Below, piece by piece: positions 56,645 to 64,000 of a stretch of 64,000 nt of DNA. Source of the DNA: Nonomuraea africana (GTDB lineage: Bacteria > Actinomycetota > Actinomycetes > Streptosporangiales > Streptosporangiaceae); the NCBI RefSeq assembly GCF_014873535.1, contig NZ_JADBEF010000001.1, forward strand, positions 7,936,001 through 8,000,000. The letters run 5' to 3'. The position numbers were made by a program, and so were the translations under genes. How positions within the stretch are numbered: position 1 is the first letter of the stretch; the number at the start of each line of letters is the position of its first letter. The notes under the pieces were generated by a model that was given only the letters and a program-made list of their open reading frames with translations, was not told the origin of the DNA and did no database searches.

Positions 56645-58191
56645 ATGGCATCCAAGCGCCGACGATCGAGTACGGCACGCTCGCGCCGATGCTCGTCATC
56701 TTCGGCGCCGCGATCATCGGCGTGCTGGTCGAGGCGTTCGCGCCGCGCTACCTGCGCAAGTCGATCCACGTGCCGCTGACGCTGCTCAGCACGGCCGGCG
56801 CCTTCGTGCTGGTCATCTTCCAGGTGATCGGCGGCGTGCCCACCACGGCCGCGGCCATGGGCGCCATCGCGGTGGACGGTCCCGCGCTCTTCTTCTGGGG
56901 CGTCATCCTCGTCCTGTCCTTCGTGAGCGTGCTGCTGGTCATCGATGACGACCACTTCGTCGCCTCGGCCGCGGCCGTCCCCGGCAGCGCCGCGGAGGAG
57001 GAGGCGGAGATCGCCGGTGGCGCGCACACCGAGGTCTACCCGCTGATCATGTTCGCCGTCGGCGGCATGCTGCTGTTCGCCTCGTCGAACGACCTGCTGG
57101 TGATGTTCGTCGGCCTCGAGGTCATGTCGCTGCCGCTGTACCTGCTGTGCGGCCTGGCCCGCCGGCGCCGCCTGCTGTCGCAGGAGGCGTCGATGAAGTA
57201 CTTCCTGCTCGGCGCGTTCTCCTCGGCCTTCTTCCTGTACGGCATGGCCTTCGTGTACGGCTTCGCCGGCTCGGTCGACCTGGCGAAGATCAACGCCGCG
57301 CTCGGCACGGTCGGCGGTCTGGACACCGTGCTGCTGATCGGCCTGGCGCTGCTCGGCGTCGGCCTGCTGTTCAAGATCGGCGCCGCGCCGTTCCAGGCCT
57401 GGAAGCCTGACGTCTACCAGGGCGCCCCGACCCCCGTCACCGCCCTCATGGCCTCGGGCACGCTCGTTGCGGCCTTTGGCGCGGTTCTGAGGGTCTTCTG
57501 GGTGGCACTGGGCAACCTTGACTGGGACTGGCGTCCGGTCATGTGGGGCGTCGCGATCCTGACCATGATCGTCGGTGCGATCCTCGCGATCACCCAGACC
57601 GACATCAAGCGGATGCTGGCCTACTCCTCGATCGCGCACGCGGGCTTCCTGCTCATCGGCGTGATCGCGACCAGCCCCGACGCCGAGGGCAACGCCGCCT
57701 CGCTGTCGGCGATCATGTTCTACCTGCTCGTCTACGGCATCACCACGGTCGGCGCGTTCGCCGTCGTCACCATGGTGCGTGACGCGGGCGGCGAGGCCAC
57801 CCACCTGTCGCGGTGGGCCGGTCTCGGCAGGCGATCGCCGATGCTCGCGGGCGTGTTCGCGTTCTTCCTGCTGGCCTTCGCCGGCATCCCGCTCACCAGC
57901 GGGTTCTTCGGGAAGTACGCGGTGTTCTTGGCGGCCGTGGCCAACGGCGCGACGCCGCTGGTCATCGTGGGTGTGGTCTCCTCGGCGATCGCCGCGTTCT
58001 TCTACGTTCGCGTGATCGTGCTGATGTTCTTCAGCGAGCCCGCGGCCGACGGTCCCACCATCGCGGTGCCCACTGCGGCCACCGCGGCTGTTATCACTCT
58101 TGCGGCAGCGGTTACGGTAGTGCTGGGGGTTTTCCCGCAGCCTGTCCTGGATCTCGCCGACAAGGCTGCCTCTGCCTTGTTCATCCGCTAA
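56641..58191 (+). CDS. nuoN: NADH-quinone oxidoreductase subunit N
   Basis: The 516-residue antiporter-like subunit has about 14 helices, with MFVGLEVMSLPLYLLCGLAR, QEASMKYFLLGAFSSAFFLYG, AAPFQAWKPDVYQGAPTPV and DIKRMLAYSSIAHAGFLLIG. It is the last nuo gene; the polyprenyl diphosphate synthase gene follows after only 9 bases. Confidence 0.97.
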   Translation: MNGIQAPTIEYGTLAPMLVIFGAAIIGVLVEAFAPRYLRKSIHVPLTLLSTAGAFVLVIFQVIGGVPTTAAAMGAIAVDGPALFFWGVILVLSFVSVLLVIDDDHFVASAAAVPGSAAEEEAEIAGGAHTEVYPLIMFAVGGMLLFASSNDLLVMFVGLEVMSLPLYLLCGLARRRRLLSQEASMKYFLLGAFSSAFFLYGMAFVYGFAGSVDLAKINAALGTVGGLDTVLLIGLALLGVGLLFKIGAAPFQAWKPDVYQGAPTPVTALMASGTLVAAFGAVLRVFWVALGNLDWDWRPVMWGVAILTMIVGAILAITQTDIKRMLAYSSIAHAGFLLIGVIATSPDAEGNAASLSAIMFYLLVYGITTVGAFAVVTMVRDAGGEATHLSRWAGLGRRSPMLAGVFAFFLLAFAGIPLTSGFFGKYAVFLAAVANGATPLVIVGVVSSAIAAFFYVRVIVLMFFSEPAADGPTIAVPTAATAAVITLAAAVTVVLGVFPQPVLDLADKAASALFIR

Positions 58192-58200
58192 GGGGAATGT

Positions 58201-59190
58201 ATGTCCGCGCCACCGGTTGTTGATCTGCCCATCGACGATGAGCGGTTGGCGCAGGACTTGGCCAGCGGTCTCGCGTCCGTCGAGAAGATGCTGCGCACGT
58301 CGGTCGAGAGCGAGGACGCCTTCGTCACGGAGGCGTCCAAGCACCTCATCGAGGCCGGCGGCAAGCGGTTCCGGACGATGATGGTGCTGCTGGCCGCGCA
58401 GTTCGGTGATCCCTCCGCGCCGGGCGTCGTGCCCGCCGCGGTGGTGATCGAACTGACCCACCTGGCCACGCTCTACCACGACGACGTCATGGACGAGGCC
58501 CCGGTCCGCAGGGGATCGCCCTCGGCCAACGCCAGGTGGGACAACACGGTGGCCATCCTCACCGGCGACTTCCTGTTCGCGCAGGCGTCGGAGATCCTGG
58601 CCGACCTCGGCGCCGAGGCCATCAAGATCCAGGCGCAGACGTTCTCCCGCCTCGTACGCGGGCAGATCCGCGAGACGATCGGGCCCTCCTCCGGTGACGA
58701 CCCCATCGCGCACTACATCAGGGTCCTGGCCGACAAGACCGGCTCGCTCATCGCCACCTCGGGCCGCTTCGGCGGGCTGCTCGCCGGGGCCTCTCCCGAC
58801 GTCGTGGAGCGCCTCTCGAACGCCTGCGAGGCGATCGGCGTGGCGTGGCAGCTCGGCGACGACCTCCTGGACGTGGCCTCCACCTCGTCCGAGTCGGGGA
58901 AGACCCCCGGCACGGACCTCCGCGAGGGGATCAGGACGCTGCCGGTGCTCTACGCGCTGGAGTCGTCGCCGTCCTCGCGGCTGAGGGAGCTGCTCAGCGG
59001 GCCGGTGGCGGACTCCGACGTGGACGAGGCGCTGCGGCTGCTCCGCGCCGACGAGGGGATGGTACGGGCCCGCCAGGAGCTCGACGCCTGGGTGAACAGG
59101 GCTCGGGGGGAGCTGGCGGAGCTGCCGGACATCCCGGCGCGGGCGGCGTTCCTGTCCCTGTGCGACTACGTGGTGGAACGCTCGGGCTGA
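58201..59190 (+). CDS. Polyprenyl diphosphate synthase, likely for the menaquinone side chain
   Basis: The 329-residue trans-prenyltransferase has both Asp-rich motifs, DDVMD in LATLYHDDVMDEAPVRRG (about 99) and GDDLLD in WQLGDDLLDVAS (about 220), plus the GGKRFRTMMVLLA substrate loop. Chain length cannot be told from sequence. The residues before the first DDxxD (ATLYH) suggest a long-chain product, and fusion to the nuo operon (9 bases, GGGGA ribosome binding site) suggests the menaquinone tail. Confidence 0.93.
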   Translation: MSAPPVVDLPIDDERLAQDLASGLASVEKMLRTSVESEDAFVTEASKHLIEAGGKRFRTMMVLLAAQFGDPSAPGVVPAAVVIELTHLATLYHDDVMDEAPVRRGSPSANARWDNTVAILTGDFLFAQASEILADLGAEAIKIQAQTFSRLVRGQIRETIGPSSGDDPIAHYIRVLADKTGSLIATSGRFGGLLAGASPDVVERLSNACEAIGVAWQLGDDLLDVASTSSESGKTPGTDLREGIRTLPVLYALESSPSSRLRELLSGPVADSDVDEALRLLRADEGMVRARQELDAWVNRARGELAELPDIPARAAFLSLCDYVVERSG

Positions 59191-59392
59191 CCCTGCTCTT
59201 CCGGCCTGGGTCGTCTCGCGCGGTGTCCCGCCCCTGGGGTGTTCCGCTCTTGGGTGGTCCTGTTTTCCGGGGCGCCGTGACGGCGGGGACCGGAGTCCTG
59301 CTGGGCGGCGCGCCTGCGATGGAGGGGACCCTGTGACCGGCGGGGGTGCTTGGGGGCTTTGCCGTACAGGATTGTCCTGGTTTTTCGGCGGA

Positions 59393-60289
59393 TCACACGG
59401 GTTGGAGCTCGGCCGCGCGGCGGGCGCGGGCGGAGCGGAGGCTGTCGTAGGTGAAGACCGCCAGCGCCAGCCACACGATCGCGAACCCCGCCCAGCGGCT
59501 GGGCGGCATGGTCTCCTTCACGATCAGCACGCCCACCAGGAACTGCAGGATCGGCGCGATGTACTGCAGCAGGCCGATCGTCGTCAGCGGCACCCTGATC
59601 GCGCTGGCCGTGAAGAACAGCAGCGGCACCGCCGTGACCACGCCGCCACCCGCCAGCAGGAGCGCGTGCCACGGGCCGTGGTCGCCGAACGTCGCGCCGC
59701 CGGACTGCTCCAGGTGGACGAGGTAGGCCAGCGCGGGCGCCAGCAGCACGAGCGTCTCGATCGTGAGGCTCTCCGCGGCGCCGACGTTCGCCTTCTTCTT
59801 CACCAGCCCGTAGATGCCGAAGCTCATCGCGAGCGTGAGCGCGATCCACGGCAGGCGTCCGTAGTCGATGGTCAGCACGAGGACGGCCAGCGCGCCGAAC
59901 CCGACCGCCGCCCACTGCATGGTCCGCAGCCGCTCCTTGAGCAGGATCACCCCGAACAGCACGCTCACCAGCGGGTTGATGAAGTAGCCGAGCGCCGACT
60001 CCACCACGTGTCCCGAGTTGACGCCGTAGATGTAGGTGCCCCAGTTGACGGTGATGAGCACCGCCGCCAGCGCCAGCAGTCCGACCTGTCTGCGCGTCAG
60101 CTGCCTGAACCACGACCAGTGCCGGCGCACCGCCAGGATCGCCACCACGGCGACCAGCGACCACGCCATGCGGTGGGCGAGGATCTCGATCGCTCCCGAG
60201 GGCTTCAGGAGGGGCCAGTAGAGCGGGAAGAGTCCCCACAGGGCGTAGGCGGCCACCCCGTAGAGGACTCCGCGACGTTGGTCAGGCAT
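59393..60289 (-). CDS. rarD: RarD-type EamA-family transporter
   Basis: The 298-residue protein has ten helices. RarD hallmarks are RRGVLYGVAAYALWGLFPLYW near the N-terminus, EILAHRMAWSL, VNWGTYIYGVNSGHVVESALGYFINPLVSVLFG (in parts) and LLQYIAPILQFLVGVLIVKE. Related proteins are annotated as chloramphenicol-sensitive/RarD permeases; the substrate is unknown. The ATG 60289 is preceded on its strand by TAAAAAT, a possible leaderless -10. No gene is seen in the 200-base convergent gap 59191-59392. Confidence 0.92.
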   Translation of the reverse strand: MPDQRRGVLYGVAAYALWGLFPLYWPLLKPSGAIEILAHRMAWSLVAVVAILAVRRHWSWFRQLTRRQVGLLALAAVLITVNWGTYIYGVNSGHVVESALGYFINPLVSVLFGVILLKERLRTMQWAAVGFGALAVLVLTIDYGRLPWIALTLAMSFGIYGLVKKKANVGAAESLTIETLVLLAPALAYLVHLEQSGGATFGDHGPWHALLLAGGGVVTAVPLLFFTASAIRVPLTTIGLLQYIAPILQFLVGVLIVKETMPPSRWAGFAIVWLALAVFTYDSLRSARARRAAELQPV

Positions 60290-60395
60290 GTAACCGATTT
60301 TTACGCCTTACTCCATTAAACACAAATGCGTATTGCTATATGGGATGATGTAGGGCCGCTTAAGTGTTGTCGCGTACAGTCGATGGAGGAGGTGG

Positions 60396-61052
60396 ATGAT
60401 GGGCTGGCTGTTCGGCACGCACAAGTCATCGATGGTGGACCCCTCGGACGCGCTACCGGGACGCCCGACCCCGATGCCCGTGCCCGCTCGCCACGCGGTC
60501 CTGGACGCTCCCCTCGTGGGCGCCGAAGGCGAGATCGCGGACTTCGGGCTCGGGTGCTTCTGGGGCGCCGAGCGGAAGTTCTGGGAGACGCCGGGGGTGG
60601 TGTCCACGGCGGTGGGCTACCAGGGCGGCTACACGCCGAACCCGACGTACGAGGAGGTGTGTTCGGGTCTGACCGGGCATGCCGAGGTCGTCAGGGTGGT
60701 GTTCGACCCTGCGCGGGTGTCGTATGCGGAACTGCTGCGCGTGTTCTGGGAGGCGCATGACCCTACGCAGGGGATGCGTCAGGGGAACGACGCGGGGACG
60801 CAGTACCGGTCGGCGGTGTACTTCCACTCGGGGGAGCAGGAGAAGGCGGCGCTGGCGTCCAGGGACGCCTATCAGGGGGTGCTGAGGGCGTCGGGGTACG
60901 GCGAGATAACAACGGAGATCGCTCCAGCGGGCCCGTTCTACTACGCGGAGGACTACCACCAGCAGTACCTTCACCGCAACAAAAACGGCTACTGCGGCAT
61001 CGGCGGCACGGGCGTGGCCTGTCCTGTCGGTCTGACCTCCGGCGAGGCGTAG
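60396..61052 (+). CDS. msrA: Peptide-methionine (S)-S-oxide reductase
   Basis: The 218-residue enzyme repairs Met-S-sulfoxide. The catalytic GCFWGAERKFW (Cys about 53), GYQGGYTPNPTYEEVCSGLTGHAEVV and the Glu-rich YHQQYLHRN segment are present, with a further Cys in NGYCGIGGTGVACPVG serving as resolving residue. GGAGGAGG precedes two adjacent ATGs (60396 and 60399). It is monocistronic. Confidence 0.96.
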   Translation: MMGWLFGTHKSSMVDPSDALPGRPTPMPVPARHAVLDAPLVGAEGEIADFGLGCFWGAERKFWETPGVVSTAVGYQGGYTPNPTYEEVCSGLTGHAEVVRVVFDPARVSYAELLRVFWEAHDPTQGMRQGNDAGTQYRSAVYFHSGEQEKAALASRDAYQGVLRASGYGEITTEIAPAGPFYYAEDYHQQYLHRNKNGYCGIGGTGVACPVGLTSGEA

Positions 61053-61454
61053 ACCTGCGGAGATAGCTAGATCCTGGCCCGTGGTCACCCGGCACGCCCG
61101 GCGTCGATCATGGGCCAGAGCCGTCTTCGGCGACAACCTTCACTACACGGTCAAGGGCGTGCCGCCTGCGGCGTCCCGCCACGCGTCGGGCGGTCGCTGG
61201 CCGCGCTGCGGCCTGGGGGCCGGTCGCGGCCAGCACCGCCCACACGCATTTTGTACTTTTGTGACAAGAAGTGCACAAACGGCTGCTATTTGTCCCCACG
61301 TCCTCTATGGCATCCGCCTGGGAGCTTAGCACTTACGCTTGTTGGGTGACGTTTAGTCGGCTAGCCGCACGAGCTTTACCTGTGGTCTGATAGGCGAGGC
61401 CCCGAGTCGGGCCCCGACCCTACCTCTGTCGTCGCTCAAGATAGGAGTAACTAC
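61053..61454. other. Non-coding 402-base junction between core genes and an A/T-richer region
   Basis: No convincing gene is seen. Composition changes from about 61240 onward to A/T-richer sequence. A weak hairpin GGCCC-CGAGTC-GGGCC (61398-61413) lies before the ribosome binding site (AGGAG, 61443-61447) of the next gene. Confidence 0.5.
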
Positions 61455-62465
61455 GTGTCTGCGTATCTGCGAGAATATCTTTATGCCGACGTGGATAAGA
61501 TCCGCTCCCTTGCTGGTCAGCTAATGGAAGGAGTTCCGGAAGAGTCTCGCACAACCGAAAAGCGTGTGAAGCAGCTTTCGCTAGGAATTAAGGCCGTCGC
61601 TGGCAGTGCGAACGATTGGGCCTCGGAAGAGTACGTTAATAAGTCGTTAGCAGACTCTCTGTTTGCTACTCTCGAAGATATACTGGAAAGTGAGGGGTGG
61701 CTTCAGGATATTTCCGATGTGCTTATGGCGGCCGAAACTGATCTAACGAATCTTTCGGACTCCTATCCGCCAGCACAGTTGGTCCGGATCACAGGTCCAG
61801 GTGTGCTCTTTGATGCTAGACTCGTTGCCCGCGTGCTGAGTGGCTTGGCCGCCGCTGGTGATGGAGTTGCGGCACTAATTCGTTCTGAAAATCAGTCAGG
61901 GCCCAAAAATTCTCAAGGTGCTGGACGTAAGAACCATCAGAAGCAGCAAGTCACTACTCCTGACGCTGACACGCTGGAAGCAATGATCCTCGACTTCGAT
62001 CCGGCCGCACTTGGGCTTAATGCCCAATTTTTGCGCTCGATCGTCAAAGTGTCGCGTGGTGTATTCAGTCCAGGAGTCCATCTGATGCTTACTCCTCGAG
62101 GGGACGATATTACTATCACCGCCCGACTGCAAGAAGGGCGTAAATACCTGGAGACCGACCCGGAGATCCTGTTCTCGCGATACGGTACTGCCAGGCAAAC
62201 CTGGACGCTAGTCGGCTCCATTGGAGCCTACTCGCAGAGTGTATCCAGCAGTGATTTGGACCAGCACTCTTTCATGGAAGGCGACACCATCAGTCGATCT
62301 AAGTTCGCTGGTTACATTAATAAATTCATGCAGCTCATAGGCTATCAGGGATTGGCTGACATGCCACAATTCCCTGGGTTTTCTATTGTCCCTCTCGCTG
62401 CCTATCGAACCATTGTAGGGCCTCGGCTTGTAGAAATTGAAAAGCAAGGCGAAGCTAGAGTTTAA
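61455..62465 (+). CDS. Protein of unknown function, DUF6414-like; A/T-rich, probably acquired
   Basis: The 336-residue protein opens with REYLYADVDKIRSLAGQLMEGVPEES, the N-terminal pattern I associate with DUF6414-type proteins. A helical region (about 60-170) with a charged Lys/Gln-rich patch (GRKNHQKQQ) follows, then a beta-rich C-terminal half. There is no signal peptide or clear membrane helix. Codon use is unlike the rest of the window, with many A/T-ending codons and several TTA codons, which points to recent transfer. GTG start with AGGAG 7 bases upstream. It sits beside an insertion sequence. No function is assigned. Confidence 0.75.
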   Translation: MSAYLREYLYADVDKIRSLAGQLMEGVPEESRTTEKRVKQLSLGIKAVAGSANDWASEEYVNKSLADSLFATLEDILESEGWLQDISDVLMAAETDLTNLSDSYPPAQLVRITGPGVLFDARLVARVLSGLAAAGDGVAALIRSENQSGPKNSQGAGRKNHQKQQVTTPDADTLEAMILDFDPAALGLNAQFLRSIVKVSRGVFSPGVHLMLTPRGDDITITARLQEGRKYLETDPEILFSRYGTARQTWTLVGSIGAYSQSVSSSDLDQHSFMEGDTISRSKFAGYINKFMQLIGYQGLADMPQFPGFSIVPLAAYRTIVGPRLVEIEKQGEARV

Positions 62466-62493
62466 GACTATACGCCTCAGTTACCTTCGTGTA

Positions 62494-62509
62494 GGGCGGG
62501 CTGCCGCCC
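62494..62509. terminator. Hairpin GGGCGG-GCTG-CCGCCC
   Basis: A perfect 6-bp GC stem lies 28 bases after the DUF6414-like gene and before the end of the converging small ORF. A second short hairpin (GGGCC-TGGA-GGCCC, 62524-62537) follows. Either could terminate both genes. Confidence 0.5.
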
Positions 62510-62564
62510 CGCTTCCGGTGCTCGGGCCTGGAGGCCCTGTGCTCCGGATCGGGTTGCCATCGAG

Positions 62565-62777
62565 TTACCTGCCTACCGCTGGTTGCCGTGACTTCTGGTG
62601 CCTGATCTCAGCCTGTAGATGCTCGGCCAGTTCCTCCAAGGTCTCTCCGCAACGTACGTTGGAGAGTCCGCTGATCTTGGGCATGAAGTTGACTCGCATG
62701 GCGACCCAGCCACCGGACATGTCGGTGATCTGCCAGCCGGGGAATCTGTTGAGCAGTTGCTGCACGGTCAGGGGCAC
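62565..62777 (-). CDS. Small hypothetical protein, possibly accessory to a lost regulator
   Basis: The 70-residue product LLNRFPGWQITDMSGGWVAMRV...CGETLEELAEHLQAEIRHQ resembles short actinomycete proteins of the form FPGW-I-...W-A-R...TLDELAALL, often encoded near XRE regulators or in mobile regions. GTG 62777 has GGAG 7-8 bases upstream. A longer frame back to 62894 would run into the insertion sequence and is not favoured. Evidence for expression is weak. Confidence 0.5.
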   Translation of the reverse strand: MPLTVQQLLNRFPGWQITDMSGGWVAMRVNFMPKISGLSNVRCGETLEELAEHLQAEIRHQKSRQPAVGR

Positions 62778-62874
62778 GGCTGTGCTCCGGCGATCAGTGA
62801 TGAGAGCGGATGCGACATGCGCAGTTGCGTGTAGCGAAGGGCGACTCGGTGGGCGGCGCGGGCCGGCTGGGTGA

Positions 62875-64000
62875 CAGGGCTGAAGCGTTCTCATGTGGCG
62901 AGACCGAGTAGCTGAAGCCCGTCGCCTGGGTGGCTGCGGTAGTGGTCAGTGGCGGCGCTGATGTTGGTCCAGCCGATCAGGCGGGCCAGGCCGATGGCCA
63001 GGTTGCGCAGGCTCGCCAGGATGCGTGGAGCGGCGCCTTTCCGCACTCTGCAGGCGTCTTCGTGGTAGGTGACGTCGCGGATGTGGTGCAGGGCCTCGAT
63101 GCTCCAGTGGCCGCGGATGAGGGTGGCGAGGTGGGCGTGGATGACCCGGCCCGGCGGGAGACTGGTGACGGCGTAGATCGTGACGATGGTGGTCTTGCCG
63201 CTCTTGTGGTCGGTGCGGCGGCGCTTGACCTGGATGGCCTGCAGGGCGTGCGGGAAGGGCAGGCCCGGGCGGGCGGTGCAGATCTTCATGCGGCGGATCT
63301 CGCGGCGGCCATGCCCGGTCTCGTCGGTGCGGTCATTGAGGATGGCCTCGCGCCAGGGCAGGGCCTTGAGTCGGCGGTGCAGGGTGGGCTGGTTGCCCTT
63401 GACGACGAGCAGGTAGTGGCCGCCGGCGGCGACGATCTGGCGGGCATGTTCGTGCTGGGTGTGCAGGGCGTCGGCGGTGATCACCACGCCGGACAGATTC
63501 AGGTCGGCCAGCAGCGGCGTGAACGCGGGGATCTCGTTGCTCTTGGCCTGGATCTGGGCTTGGGCCACGACGGTCTGGGTGTCGTGGCGGACGGCGGCCA
63601 GCAGGTGGGTTACGCCGTCACCGGTGCGGCTGCCGCGCAGCGTCTTGCCGTCCACGGCCAGGCCGAGTAGCGGTTGTCGGGTGCTGGGGGTGGGCGGTGC
63701 GGCGCAGGCGGCCAGCTTGGTCAGATAGGCGCAGGTCGCGGTGTCGAAGGCGTCGCCGTCCAGGCGGGCCAGCAGCCGTCCCAGGGTGCTGGCGGCCAGC
63801 CGCGTCGCGGCGGGCAGGCCGAGCTGGACGCGTAGTTCAGGGTCGCATCCGGTGATGAATCTGGTGATCTTCGCCAGGGAGGTGGCGCCGCCGAGTACGG
63901 CGAGCAAGGCTAAGGCCAGCAGCGGTCCGAGTTGGTAGCGGCGCCCGCGACGGTTACGTGGGTCGGGTACGGCATCCAGGACATCGGCCAACGCGGGCAG
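62875..64000 (-). mobile_element. ISAs1-family insertion sequence, one end inside the window
   Basis: The transposase gene plus a likely terminal sequence CAGGGCTGAAGCG starting at 62875, 16 bases beyond the transposase stop. ISAs1-type elements often have ends beginning CAGGG, so I place the inner boundary there as inference. The other end lies outside the window, so the inverted-repeat partner and target duplication cannot be checked. Confidence 0.7.
62891..64000 (-). CDS. ISAs1-family DDE transposase (N-terminus outside window)
   Basis: The product shows the ISAs1 layout: the N-terminal LADVLDAVPDPRNRRGRRYQLGPLLAL (DUF4096-like; quoted in part), GLAVDGKTLRGSR with the first catalytic Asp, VITADALHTQHEHARQIVAAGGHYLLVVKGNQPTL with the second Asp (again in parts), and GHWSIEALHHIRDVTYHEDACRVRKG with the Glu. 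All three DDE residues are present and there is no frameshift, so it may be active. The first in-frame start inside the window (TTG 63991) lies in the middle of the conserved N-terminal motif, so the true start is upstream. Confidence 0.92.
   Translation of the reverse strand: MPALADVLDAVPDPRNRRGRRYQLGPLLALALLAVLGGATSLAKITRFITGCDPELRVQLGLPAATRLAASTLGRLLARLDGDAFDTATCAYLTKLAACAAPPTPSTRQPLLGLAVDGKTLRGSRTGDGVTHLLAAVRHDTQTVVAQAQIQAKSNEIPAFTPLLADLNLSGVVITADALHTQHEHARQIVAAGGHYLLVVKGNQPTLHRRLKALPWREAILNDRTDETGHGRREIRRMKICTARPGLPFPHALQAIQVKRRRTDHKSGKTTIVTIYAVTSLPPGRVIHAHLATLIRGHWSIEALHHIRDVTYHEDACRVRKGAAPRILASLRNLAIGLARLIGWTNISAATDHYRSHPGDGLQLLGLAT

Noticed and set aside
61258..61279. Possible third Rex site, TTTGTG-N10-CACAAA
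   Set aside because: The half-site spacing is 10 bases rather than the 8 of real Rex boxes, and the inner AA/TT bases are missing. Chance similarity in an A/T-richer stretch is more likely.
62778..62894. Longer start (62894) for the small ORF near the insertion sequence
   Set aside because: It would start inside the predicted IS end and adds residues of low-complexity character; GTG 62777 has a ribosome binding site.
1..64000. CRISPR arrays, rRNA or tRNA genes, replication origin, biosynthetic gene cluster
   Set aside because: Reading both strands showed no spaced direct repeats, no rRNA segments, no cloverleaf sequence, no DnaA-box cluster and no PKS/NRPS or terpene-synthase modules (the polyprenyl synthase fits quinone synthesis).

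Overview
The window is very GC-rich DNA from a filamentous, spore-forming actinomycete. It carries sigma-BldN with its anti-sigma partner RsbN, BldC, an excisionase-type helix-turn-helix regulator beside the tiny ribosomal protein bS22, Rex, menaquinone genes, and XRE/DUF397 regulator sets. A Streptosporangiaceae-like host is my inference; no rRNA or other taxonomic marker is present. Most of it reads as core chromosome. The last ~2.6 kb, from about 61.4 kb, is accessory.

Layout. 0-2 kb: the 3' end of an ECF sigma gene with its membrane partner, then a small lipoprotein. 2-4 kb: proline dehydrogenase and proC, then an MFS remnant. 4-7.4 kb: a MacA/MacB-type export operon. 7.5-10 kb: acuC and a conserved phosphatase-like gene. 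10-15.4 kb: an HTH protein, bS22, an epimerase, an acyltransferase, an ECF sigma factor co-transcribed with an LCP protein behind a duplicated 66-bp module, and an alpha/beta hydrolase. 15.5-20 kb: a HAD phosphatase, rsbN, bldN, a membrane-ABM fusion and a glutaredoxin. 20-27.5 kb: rex-hemA-hemC-hemD-hemB, a primase-like gene and hemL. 27.4-35 kb: two EamA transporters, a LysR regulator, a histidine phosphatase and the cytochrome c maturation operon (resA-ccdA-resB-ccsB). 35-39.5 kb: a predicted zinc protease with a small partner, bldC, DUF4229, a secreted beta-propeller and menG. 40-41.5 kb: XRE/DUF5753 with two DUF397 genes. 41.7-59.2 kb: a geranylgeranyl-reductase-like flavoprotein, nuoA-N and a polyprenyl diphosphate synthase. 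59.4-61 kb: rarD and msrA. 61.4-64 kb: an A/T-richer gene of unknown function, a small ORF and an ISAs1-type insertion sequence cut by the window edge.

How it fits together. Two Rex operators are visible. One lies between the glutaredoxin gene and rex-hem. The other, a perfect palindrome, lies upstream of the reductase-nuo operon. NADH/NAD+ sensing would thereby control heme supply and complex I. The nuo operon is flanked by genes for making and reducing the menaquinone tail, and menG is 2 kb upstream. Cytochrome c assembly lies next to heme synthesis, so much of the window is respiratory-chain biogenesis. The other theme is development (BldN/RsbN, BldC, TTA codons in two genes).

A recurring signal is a TAnnnT box ending 6-7 bases before the start codon at about ten operon heads. 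This suggests widespread leaderless transcription. I saw no tRNA, rRNA or CRISPR array.
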